From Nonomuraea glycinis (GTDB lineage: Bacteria > Actinomycetota > Actinomycetes > Streptosporangiales > Streptosporangiaceae), in NCBI RefSeq assembly GCF_014646515.1, contig NZ_BMNK01000003.1, positions 639,456-703,455 on the forward strand: a DNA stretch of 64,000 nucleotides, given 5' to 3'. Below are positions 57,761 through 64,000 of this stretch, one piece after another. The number at the start of each line of letters is the position of its first letter. Within the stretch, counting starts at the first letter, position 1. Both the position numbers and the translations under genes were made by a program. The notes beneath the pieces are model-generated. The model was given only the letters and a program-made list of their open reading frames with translations. It made no database searches and was not told the origin of the DNA.

Positions 57761-58714
57761 ATGCGCGCCGTCCAATATGACCGTTTTGGCCCTCCCGAGG
57801 TGTTACGCGTCAACGACGTGCCCACCCCTCGGCCCGGGCCGGGAGAGGTCCTCGTCGAGGTCCACGCCGCGAGCGTGGAGGCCGGGGAGCTCGCCTTCCG
57901 CGCGGGCAAACTGCGCGCCATCAGCCGGGCCCGCTTCCCCCGCGACCTCGGCACCGACTTCGCCGGCCACGTCGCGGCCCTGGGATCCGGCGTCCACGCG
58001 TGGACCGTGGGCGAGCAGGTGTGGGGGATGATGCGGCACTTCACCTTCGGCGCCTTCGCCGAGTACGTCGCCGTTCCCGAACAGCGGCTCGCCCGAGCGC
58101 CGAAGAACCTGAGCCTGGTGGACGCCGCCGCCCTGCCCGTGTCCGGCACCACCGTCAGGAAGGCCCTGCTGGAAAGTGCCGGCCTCAGCAGCGGCGAACG
58201 ACTCCTGGTCCGCGGCGCCACCGGGGGCATCGGCAGCCTCGCCGTCCAACTGGGCAAGGCGCTGGGCGCTCACGTCACCGCGCTCGCCGGCGCCCGCAAT
58301 CTCGACTGGGTCACCGAACTCGGCGCGGACGCGGCCCTGGACTACCGCACGACCCGTCCGCAGGATCTCGGCCACTTCGACGTGATCGTCGACGTCGTGG
58401 GCACCGACATCGGGGCCTACCAGGCCCGGCTCACGCGGGGTGGCCGCATGGTCGCGCTCGCCTTCGACTACGACCGTCCTCTGGCCTCCATGGCCTCCAT
58501 GGGACTGCGGGCCGCCCTCTCACCCCGGCGCATGAAGCTCTTCAGCAACAACCCCTCCGCCGAACGCCTCGCCGAACTCACCGCCGCCGCCGAGGCGGGG
58601 ATCATCCGCCCGGTGATCGACACCGTCTACCCGCTCACCGGCATCGCGGCGGCTCACGAACGACTCGAAGCCGGCGGCGTCCGCGGCAAGCTCGTCGTCG
58701 ACCTGCGGCTCTGA
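57761..58714 (+). CDS. Zinc-type quinone oxidoreductase (MDR superfamily, zinc-free)
   Basis: A 317-residue NADPH:quinone-oxidoreductase-like MDR protein: MRAVQYDRFGPPEVLRV start, GTDFAGHVAALG, then the nucleotide-binding GATGGIGSLAVQLGKALGA (glycine motif GGIGSLA). The catalytic zinc Cys/His residues of alcohol dehydrogenases are absent and the His-Glu motif in the GHE position is missing, as in QOR-type members. It probably reduces quinones or enones using NADPH. GGGAAGAG lies just before ATG 57761. Controlled by the divergent TetR regulator. Confidence 0.88.
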   Translation: MRAVQYDRFGPPEVLRVNDVPTPRPGPGEVLVEVHAASVEAGELAFRAGKLRAISRARFPRDLGTDFAGHVAALGSGVHAWTVGEQVWGMMRHFTFGAFAEYVAVPEQRLARAPKNLSLVDAAALPVSGTTVRKALLESAGLSSGERLLVRGATGGIGSLAVQLGKALGAHVTALAGARNLDWVTELGADAALDYRTTRPQDLGHFDVIVDVVGTDIGAYQARLTRGGRMVALAFDYDRPLASMASMGLRAALSPRRMKLFSNNPSAERLAELTAAAEAGIIRPVIDTVYPLTGIAAAHERLEAGGVRGKLVVDLRL

Positions 58715-58751
58715 CGCGCGCGACGGGAGGCCCGTACGAGCCGTGAAAACA

Positions 58752-58791
58752 CGAAAACCGCCCCCTACCCGCAGGTAAGAGGCGGTTTTCG
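58752..58791. terminator. Bidirectional terminator between oxidoreductase gene and ssrA
   Basis: CGAAAACCGCC (58752-58762) and its exact complement (58781-58791) give an 11-bp stem with A and T runs at both ends, so it can end transcription from the rightward oxidoreductase gene and the leftward tmRNA gene. Confidence 0.8.
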
Positions 58792-58796
58792 AACAG

Positions 58797-59180
58797 TGGA
58801 GGTGGCGGGAATCGAACCCGCGTCCTTCAACCCCAAGACAGGGCTTCTCCGGGCGCAGCCTGCTGCGTTTTTCTCAGCCCCGGCGATCATGCAGGCAAGT
58901 GCGCCGACAGGCTCAGCCACTGTTTGGTTTCCCGATCACCCCCGTGGCCGGGTCGATCGGTTGAGCCTTCTAGCGATGCCAGATCCCAGGCCGAAGGCAC
59001 TCCCGGGCTGACAGAGGTTTTACGCTACTTAGGCAGCGAGGGCCAGGGAGTCCTGGCCCACCTCAGCGTGCTTGTTATTGGCACTTAATGTTTGCGGTCA
59101 CAGGATTAACGAGGTTATGTCCGCCGTCCTCGGCCCGCTTCACCTGACTTGCAAAGTCAAAGTCGAAGCCGGTCACCCCC
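58797..59180 (-). ncRNA. ssrA: Transfer-messenger RNA (tmRNA)
   Basis: About 384 nt. The 3' end, read on the minus strand, has the T arm GCGGGTTCGATTCCCGC, CACCTCC, A and CCA (58797-58799). The 5' end GGGGGTGACCGGCTTCGAC (from 59180) pairs its first seven bases with CACCTCC (one G-U pair) to form the acceptor stem. The tag reading frame begins at GCC (59082-59080) and ends at TAA (59029-59031), giving ANNKHAEVGQDSLALAA, with the ALAA end proteases recognise. It rescues stalled ribosomes together with SmpB, encoded about 2.2 kb away on the same strand. Confidence 0.96.
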
Positions 59181-59219
59181 ATGTAGTTGTCAACACGCCC
59201 CTCAAGAGGAGCGAGCATT

Positions 59220-59387
59220 ATGACGATACCCTTCACAACACCCCGGACGCCAATTCAATTCCGGGGCAGGACCGCAGGGCATGCCGAAACCCCCGGGAAC
59301 GCCGCACAGCAGCTCACGTTCCCGGGGGTCGACCGGCAGGGTCGAGCCGGTCCGGACGGCAGGACTTCCCCCGAGATGAAGTCCTGA
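59220..59387 (+). CDS. Small protein, unknown
   Basis: A 55-codon frame starting at ATG 59220 with GAGGAG about 10 bases upstream. Product MTIPFTTPRTPIQFRGRT..., polar and Gly/Arg-rich without membrane segment. It lies opposite and just outside the tmRNA 5' end. Within it is a 13-bp perfect hairpin (59289-59301 with 59317-59329), which is unusual for a coding sequence and raises the alternative that the region makes a structured RNA. No family recognised. The rest of the gap 59388-59486 holds nothing clear. Confidence 0.4.
   Translation: MTIPFTTPRTPIQFRGRTAGHAETPGNAAQQLTFPGVDRQGRAGPDGRTSPEMKS
59289..59329. other. Strong 13-bp hairpin beside ssrA
   Basis: ACCCCCGGGAACG (59289-59301) and its exact complement (59317-59329) with a 15-nt loop. 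No T-run follows on either strand, so a simple terminator is unlikely. It lies in the small frame at 59220. Confidence 0.6.
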
Positions 59388-59486
59388 TCTCATCACGGCG
59401 ACTGAGCCCGCAACCCCCCGAGCGGGTCCAGTCACTAGGTAAGACGCAGCCGGACCGCCGAATGGTTGCTCTATGTCACAAGAAAA

Positions 59487-61346
59487 TCACGAACGGCTAT
59501 CGAGCGCCGCGAAGAAGTTGCCGGCCAGCGCCGCCGGGTCGTAGGCGCGGGTGAGCGCGGCGATCGCCACATCCCCCTGCCAGCCGACGAACCAGGCCAT
59601 CTGCTTGTCCTCGCCGACATCCTTCGCCGTCACGCCGAAGACGCGTCCCCGGCCGTTCTGGGCCACGGTGCCCGCGGATCCCGCCCGCATCATCGCGGCG
59701 AGCGTCTTGCGCACGCGGGGATCGACGGGGACCGGCTGGACGGCCGGGGCCGGCGCCAGCTCCGCCGAGGCGTCGGGCTCGGCCGGCTCGGTGACCAGCA
59801 CAGGCGGGCGCCAGGTGCCGGAGGCGACCGCCGAGGCGACCAGCGCCATGCTGAGCGGGCTGACCTCGACGTTCTGACCGGCGATGGCCTTGGCCTTGTC
59901 GGCGTCGCTGGACAGCTTGGCCAGCGAGCCGCTGAACGACTTGAGTGGCAGCCGCCAGGTCTGGCCGATGCCGAAGCTACGGGCGCTGCGGTCCAGCTCC
60001 GCGCCGCTCACCCGGCGGGCCAGCGAGGCCAGCGCGGTGACGCAGCCCTTGGCGAAGTTCTCCTGGAAGGTGGGCGAGGAGCCGATGACCTGGCTGGCGT
60101 GCACGAACCTGGCTCCGCCGACGGTCCGCTCCGCCGGGCAGGGCAGCTTCTGCTTGGGGGACACCTTGCTCCTGAGGAGGGCGTCGGCCGCCACGATGGA
60201 GAACGCCGTCCCGGCCGGGAATCTGCCGGCCAGCGCGTCCTTCTCCTGGTGCAGGCCCTTGCTGCCGACGGCCAGGATCTCGCCCGTGGACGCCTTGACC
60301 GCCACCAGAGCGCTGGTGCGGGTGTCGGAGACCGCCCGCTCGGCCGCCTCCTGCACGGAGCTGTCGATCGTGGTGCGCACCGAGAGGTTCTGCCTGCCGG
60401 GCCACTCCTTCAGCGCGGCGACCTCCTTGCCGGTCTTGAGGTCCAGGGTGATGACCGTGGTCCGGGTGGATCCGGTGAGGAAGTCCTGGTAGGCCTGCTG
60501 CAGGCCGCTCTGGCCGATGGAGTCGCCCGCCCGCTGCGGGCCGCCGAGCTTCTGCTCCGTCTCCGGGGTGAGCGCGCTGACCTTGCCGACGATCTGCTTG
60601 GGGTCGTCCGGGTCGACGGGCTGCGCCTGGGTCACGGTCTTGAGCTCGGGGATCGCGTCGAGCTTCGCCTTGACCTGAAGGTAGCGGGTGCGGCCGAACG
60701 TGACCAACGGCACGGTCACATTCGGCGGCGCGGATCGGATGCGGCTGAGCAGCCGGTCCTCGGCGTAGCCGGTGATCTGCGTGAGCTGCTCGACCACCTG
60801 CTCGGCCCGGTCGCCGAGCTGCGCGGGCACGACGCCCGTGACGTAGAGGAAGGTCTGCTCCTGCAGGGGGTTTCGGTCCTTGTCGACGATCGGCTGGCGC
60901 GGCTGCGGCTCGGCCTTGACGGCGAACCGCTGCCCCTCCTTGAGCTGGGGGTGCAGCACCGACGGCGACCAGCGCACCTTCCACTGGCCGTCGACCATGT
61001 GCAGCGGCAGCATGCCGTCGTAGGTCCACAGGGGGTTGTTGTCCCCCAGGTCGACCTCCACGCCGAACGCGGCCCGCGACTCCTCGCCCTCCACCTTGAG
61101 ACTCTTGATCTTGAATCGGAAGGAGGCGGCGTCGAGCTGGAGCTTGGCGTCGGCCAGCGCCTTGCGGACCGTCTCGGGGTCGGCGTCGGTGCGGCCGGCG
61201 GCCAGGGCGTAGTCGTTGGACTGCCAGCCCACCAGGAAGTCGCGCACCGCGTCGTGCGGCGACGACTCCTCCAGGCAGGCGGTCAGGGTCATGCTCGCGA
61301 CCGCCATGGTGACGGTCGCGGCGAGGGCGCGGCGGGCTCGGCTCAT
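59487..61346 (-). CDS. PBP-like lipoprotein with degenerate transpeptidase motifs
   Basis: A 619-residue protein with lipobox LTAC (C24), an NTF2-like/MecA_N domain (about 28-135: [20 protein letters not shown]), a PBP-dimer-like region (about 150-300) and a transpeptidase-fold domain (about 320-615). Aligned by eye to class B PBPs, SxxK reads TAFS (380-383, context FPAGTAFS), SxN reads GCV (434-436), and KTG reads VTA (572-574, [11 protein letters not shown] before AWFVGW). All three motifs are lost, so it should be catalytically dead: a pseudo-PBP. Its start overlaps the smpB stop (ATGA). It may be a scaffold or regulator of peptidoglycan synthesis, fitting the ftsEX neighbourhood. Confidence 0.85.
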   Translation of the reverse strand: MSRARRALAATVTMAVASMTLTACLEESSPHDAVRDFLVGWQSNDYALAAGRTDADPETVRKALADAKLQLDAASFRFKIKSLKVEGEESRAAFGVEVDLGDNNPLWTYDGMLPLHMVDGQWKVRWSPSVLHPQLKEGQRFAVKAEPQPRQPIVDKDRNPLQEQTFLYVTGVVPAQLGDRAEQVVEQLTQITGYAEDRLLSRIRSAPPNVTVPLVTFGRTRYLQVKAKLDAIPELKTVTQAQPVDPDDPKQIVGKVSALTPETEQKLGGPQRAGDSIGQSGLQQAYQDFLTGSTRTTVITLDLKTGKEVAALKEWPGRQNLSVRTTIDSSVQEAAERAVSDTRTSALVAVKASTGEILAVGSKGLHQEKDALAGRFPAGTAFSIVAADALLRSKVSPKQKLPCPAERTVGGARFVHASQVIGSSPTFQENFAKGCVTALASLARRVSGAELDRSARSFGIGQTWRLPLKSFSGSLAKLSSDADKAKAIAGQNVEVSPLSMALVASAVASGTWRPPVLVTEPAEPDASAELAPAPAVQPVPVDPRVRKTLAAMMRAGSAGTVAQNGRGRVFGVTAKDVGEDKQMAWFVGWQGDVAIAALTRAYDPAALAGNFFAALDSRS

Positions 61347-61810
61347 CGGTTGTGGTGCCGGAGCGCCCGAGCCATCTCCCGCTTGGCCTGCTGCTCAGCC
61401 AGCGACTGCCGCTTGTCCCAGTCCTTCTTGCCCCGGGCGATGCCGATCTCGACCTTCGCCTTGCCGTTGAGGAAGTAGAGCGCGAGCGGCACGATCGTGA
61501 GCCCACCCTCCTTGGTCTTCGCGGCGAGCTTGTCGATCTCCTTGTGGTGCAGCAGGAGCTTGCGCTTACGGCGGGCGGCGTGGTTGGTCCACGTCCCCTG
61601 GCTGTATTCGGGGATGTGGACGTTCATCAACCACGCTTCGCCGTCGTCGATCGTGGCGTAGCCGTCCGAGAGCGAGGCGCGACCCTCGCGCAACGACTTC
61701 ACCTCGGTGCCCTGCAGCACGAGCCCCGCCTCGAAGGTGTCCTCGACGTGGTAATCGTGCCGGGCACGCTTGTTCTGGGCGATGATCTTCCGCCCGGTCT
61801 CACGTGGCAT
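61343..61810 (-). CDS. smpB: SsrA-binding protein
   Basis: A 155-residue SmpB, the tmRNA partner in trans-translation. Conserved blocks: [83 protein letters not shown], and a basic tail. Length is typical. It lies between ftsX and the PBP-like gene, 24 bp after ftsX, and is about 2.2 kb from ssrA on the same strand, as is common in actinobacteria. Start ATG 61810. Confidence 0.97.
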   Translation of the reverse strand: MPRETGRKIIAQNKRARHDYHVEDTFEAGLVLQGTEVKSLREGRASLSDGYATIDDGEAWLMNVHIPEYSQGTWTNHAARRKRKLLLHHKEIDKLAAKTKEGGLTIVPLALYFLNGKAKVEIGIARGKKDWDKRQSLAEQQAKREMARALRHHNR

Positions 61811-61833
61811 GCTCTGACCTTACCGGCGTTTCG

Positions 61834-62739
61834 TCAGACCCTGAGGTAGCGACGAAGTGTGACGAATGACGCCAGCACACAGATGACCACGCCGATGGCC
61901 ATCGTCAGGGTGATGACCGAGGCCACGTCGTTCCAGCCGATCTGGGCCCCGCGCGTCAACTGAGCGCCGATCTCCTCGAACAGGAGCACCTTCGCGAGGA
62001 TCAGCAGGACCGCGGCGAACACGCCGCCGATGAGGCCGGAGATCAGGCCCTCCATGACGAAGGGGAGCTGGATGTAGAGGTTGGAGGCGCCGACCAGCCG
62101 CATGATGCCTGTCTCACGCCGTCGGTTGAAGGCCGACAGCCGCACCGTGTTGCCGATCAGCAGAGCCGCCGCGAGGACCAGGACGACGGCGACCACGATC
62201 GCGCCACCGCGCAACTTGTCCAGCAGCTCGAAGACCTTGCTGACCAGGTCCTTCTGGTTGAGCACCTGGGCGACACCGGGTTGCCCCGTGAGGGACTGGA
62301 CGATCGGCTGGTAGTTGTCGGGGTTGATCAGCTTCACGCGGAAGGACGTGGGCATGTCCTCCGCCTTGGTCGCGGCCACGAGCGCCTTGTTGGAGGCGAA
62401 GGACTCCTGGAAGTTCTTGTAGGCGGCGACCTGGTCCTCGTAGAACACCTTCTCGACCCCGGGCAGCCCCTGGATCTGCTTCTGCAGCGCCTGGGTCTGC
62501 GGGGCCGTGATCGCCTTGCCCTTGCAGGTTTCGTTGGCGGTGTTCTTCGTGCACAGGAAAACTGATACTTCGACCTTGTCGTACCAGAAGTCCTTCATCA
62601 TCGAAACCTGGGCGTTGATCATCAAGCCGACGCCCAGCATCGCCATGCCGACCGCCACGGTGATGATGACCGCGATCGTCATGGTCAGGTTGCGACGGAG
62701 GCCGATCCAGACCTCGGAGAAGATGAAGTTCGCCCGCAT
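61834..62739 (-). CDS. ftsX: Cell-division ABC transporter permease FtsX
   Basis: A 301-residue permease with four membrane helices: N-terminal helix (about 22-45), a large extracytoplasmic loop (about 46-170) and three C-terminal helices (GGAIVVAVVLVLAAALLIG, FVMEGLISGLIGGVFAAVLL, VASVITLTMAIGVVICVLASF). FtsX joins FtsE to drive septal peptidoglycan hydrolases such as RipC. The loop has two Cys (CTKNTANETCKGK) that may pair. Directly downstream of ftsE (21 bp). Confidence 0.96.
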   Translation of the reverse strand: MRANFIFSEVWIGLRRNLTMTIAVIITVAVGMAMLGVGLMINAQVSMMKDFWYDKVEVSVFLCTKNTANETCKGKAITAPQTQALQKQIQGLPGVEKVFYEDQVAAYKNFQESFASNKALVAATKAEDMPTSFRVKLINPDNYQPIVQSLTGQPGVAQVLNQKDLVSKVFELLDKLRGGAIVVAVVLVLAAALLIGNTVRLSAFNRRRETGIMRLVGASNLYIQLPFVMEGLISGLIGGVFAAVLLILAKVLLFEEIGAQLTRGAQIGWNDVASVITLTMAIGVVICVLASFVTLRRYLRV

Positions 62740-62760
62740 GGTTTGTCTGCTGCTCCCTGC

Positions 62761-63450
62761 TCAGTACGCCTGGCCGTAGACGCCACGCGACTGGTCGCGG
62801 ACGATCTTGCCGTCCTCCAGCTCCACGACACGTTTGCGCATGGAGTCGACGATGGCCGCGTCGTGCGTGGCCATGACGACCGTGGTGCCGGTCCTGTTGA
62901 TCCGGTCGAGCACCTTCATGATGCCGATGCTCGTCGCGGGGTCGATGTTGCCCGTCGGCTCGTCCGCCAGCAAGATCATGGGCCGGTTGACGAACGCGCG
63001 AGCCATGGCGACGCGCTGCTGCTCGCCACCGGACAGCTCGTCGGGCATGCGGTGTGCCTTACCTTCCAGGCCGACCAGCTCGATGACCTCCGGCACGACC
63101 TTGCGGATGAACCGCCTGGGCTTGCCGATGACCTCGAGCGCGAACGCCACGTTCTCATAGACGTTCTTGTTCGGGAGCAGCCTGAAGTCCTGGAACACGC
63201 AGCCGATGCGGCGGCGTAGGTGGGGCACTTTGAAGTTGGAGAGCCGACCCAGGTCCTTGCCTGCGACATGGATCGCCCCGGAGTTGGGTCGCTCCTCTTT
63301 GAGGATCAGGCGGAGGAACGTGGACTTGCCTGATCCGGAAGGACCGACGAGGAACACGAACTCGCCCTTGTCCACGTCAACCGAGACGTGGTCGAGAGCG
63401 GGCCTGTTCTGGTTCGCGTAGGCCTTGGTGACATTATCGAAATGGATCAC
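62761..63450 (-). CDS. ftsE: Cell-division ABC transporter ATP-binding protein FtsE
   Basis: A 229-residue ABC ATPase: Walker A GPSGSGKS (36-43), signature LSGGEQQR, Walker [11 protein letters not shown], and [11 protein letters not shown] with the H-loop. Gene pair with ftsX. Start is GTG 63450 and no Shine-Dalgarno sequence is seen; a -10-like TAGACT on the minus strand (63470-63475) lies 20 bp upstream, so the leader is probably very short. Confidence 0.97.
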   Translation of the reverse strand: MIHFDNVTKAYANQNRPALDHVSVDVDKGEFVFLVGPSGSGKSTFLRLILKEERPNSGAIHVAGKDLGRLSNFKVPHLRRRIGCVFQDFRLLPNKNVYENVAFALEVIGKPRRFIRKVVPEVIELVGLEGKAHRMPDELSGGEQQRVAMARAFVNRPMILLADEPTGNIDPATSIGIMKVLDRINRTGTTVVMATHDAAIVDSMRKRVVELEDGKIVRDQSRGVYGQAY

Positions 63451-63469
63451 GAGAGCATCACGGCATGCC

Positions 63470-63475
63470 AGTCTA
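63470..63475 (-). promoter_or_regulatory. -10 box of the ftsE promoter (TAGACT)
   Basis: Minus-strand TAGACT 20 bp before the ftsE GTG. A second identical hexamer on the minus strand lies at 63580-63585, and a third on the plus strand at 63638-63643, before the small gene at 63654. The short leaders implied fit the missing ribosome sites. Confidence 0.5.
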
Positions 63476-63653
63476 GGGGTCAGGACGGATGCGAGGGTGG
63501 CACATGCCCACTTCCCGCCGCTCGCCGATCGGGGACGCCCATCTTTACCGATGATCGACGTTCCGATTGGCCAGAGGACAGTCTAGGGGGAAGACTGGCA
63601 TGGAACGTCCATAACGGAAACAAAACGATTGTGCGGCTAGACTTGGGGCTGAC

Positions 63654-63845
63654 ATGAGTTGCCAACACCTCGTATGCGCGCAGTGCGCCCACCCCGTGAT
63701 AGAGGGCCGCTGCTCCCTCTGCCGTGCCAACCGCGAGCGGATGCACCAGCACGGCTTCGCCGGGCTGACGCCCGCCCTCTTCGCCCTGCTGCTGGTCGTG
63801 CTGCTCCTGGTGACGCTGGCGCTGCGCCACCTAGGCGGGCTCTGA
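63654..63845 (+). CDS. Small zinc-ribbon/membrane protein, unknown
   Basis: A 63-residue protein: two Cys pairs at the N terminus ([21 protein letters not shown]), likely a zinc-binding knuckle, followed by one membrane helix ([19 protein letters not shown]). ATG 63654 has GGGG nearby and a TAGACT hexamer 11 bp upstream, so it may have its own promoter. Its 3' end overlaps the convergent prfB by 15 bp. The N terminus faces the cytosol by the positive-inside rule. No function known; a membrane-anchored zinc finger. Confidence 0.7.
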   Translation: MSCQHLVCAQCAHPVIEGRCSLCRANRERMHQHGFAGLTPALFALLLVVLLLVTLALRHLGGL

Positions 63846-64000
63846 CTCCTGGCGGCGCATCCAGCGGATCTCCGACTCGATGAACGCGTCGAGGTCCCCG
63901 TCGAGCACCGCCGTCGGGTTGCCCGCCTCGGTGCTCGTGCGCAGGTCCTTCACGATCTGGTAGGGGTGCAGCACGTAGTTGCGGATCTGGGTGCCCCATG
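63831..64000 (-). CDS. prfB: Peptide chain release factor 2, 3' part
   Basis: The C-terminal 55 residues are visible, ending at TAG 63831-63833: [20 protein letters not shown], then [19 protein letters not shown] and [13 protein letters not shown]. The [15 protein letters not shown] and DGDLDAFIE segments are those of class I release factor 2. Upstream of ftsE on the same strand, the common actinobacterial order prfB-ftsE-ftsX-smpB. The frameshift site and GGQ motif are outside the window. Confidence 0.95.
   Translation of the reverse strand, partial: WGTQIRNYVLHPYQIVKDLRTSTEAGNPTAVLDGDLDAFIESEIRWMRRQESEPA

Overview
The sequence is a high-GC actinobacterial chromosome segment. An ssrA-smpB-ftsX-ftsE-prfB core at the right end, many GTG starts and ATGA/GTGA overlaps, an AfsK/AfsR-like pair and many acyl-CoA genes suggest a Streptosporangiales-type actinomycete (Nonomuraea or a relative). 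The family placement is inference; the phylum is well supported. No rRNA, canonical tRNA or CRISPR array was found; the only RNA gene recognised is tmRNA.

Layout. 1-9.7 kb holds mixed metabolism: a membrane-cupredoxin fragment, a Sel1-repeat protein, a class III aminotransferase followed by a strong terminator and alanine dehydrogenase, an M20 peptidase, and three regulator-target arrangements (HxlR/PPOX, thiol-dioxygenase-like cupin/LysR/LysE). 9.7-18.2 kb is a steroid/acyl-CoA-type catabolic block: a leftward five-gene operon (two acyl-CoA synthetases, two thiolase-fold proteins lacking the usual cysteine, a tandem OB-fold DUF35 protein), a divergent crotonase with a 32-bp perfect palindrome between them, and a nitronate-monooxygenase-family gene preceded by two KstR-type boxes. 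A fused acyl-CoA dehydrogenase (36.3-38.4 kb) and a third acyl-CoA synthetase (39.7 kb) extend this theme and share another operator-like motif.

18.2-36.2 kb is an envelope-glycan locus. One four-gene overlapping leftward operon encodes DUF3068, UbiA/DprA, DprE1 and DprE2, the late steps to decaprenyl-phosphoryl-arabinose. A second encodes a GT4 glycosyltransferase, an AftD-like arabinofuranosyltransferase, a GT-C-like protein and a second DUF3068 protein. A second GT-C-like paralogue, an OafA-type acyltransferase, a methyltransferase, a 43-residue DUF2613 gene and another polytopic protein lie alongside. Together they suggest synthesis and membrane export of an arabinofuranose-containing glycan. 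DprE1 has Ala where mycobacterial DprE1 has the benzothiazinone-target Cys.

36-51.5 kb carries envelope and regulatory genes: HtrA-like protease, MFS exporter with ArsR-type regulator, OmpA-like protein and lipoprotein, SARP/AfsR regulator coupled to a Ser/Thr kinase, and a GlxA-type regulator. 51.9-54.4 kb is a stand-alone TnpB element with 3' hairpins, flanked by possible gene remnants. 54.5-58.7 kb holds a secreted phosphodiesterase-like protein, a truncated sigma-factor gene with two small membrane genes, a small secreted protein and a TetR/quinone-oxidoreductase pair. 58.8-64 kb is the conserved ssrA-(PBP-like)-smpB-ftsX-ftsE-prfB block, in which the PBP-like lipoprotein has lost all three transpeptidase motifs.
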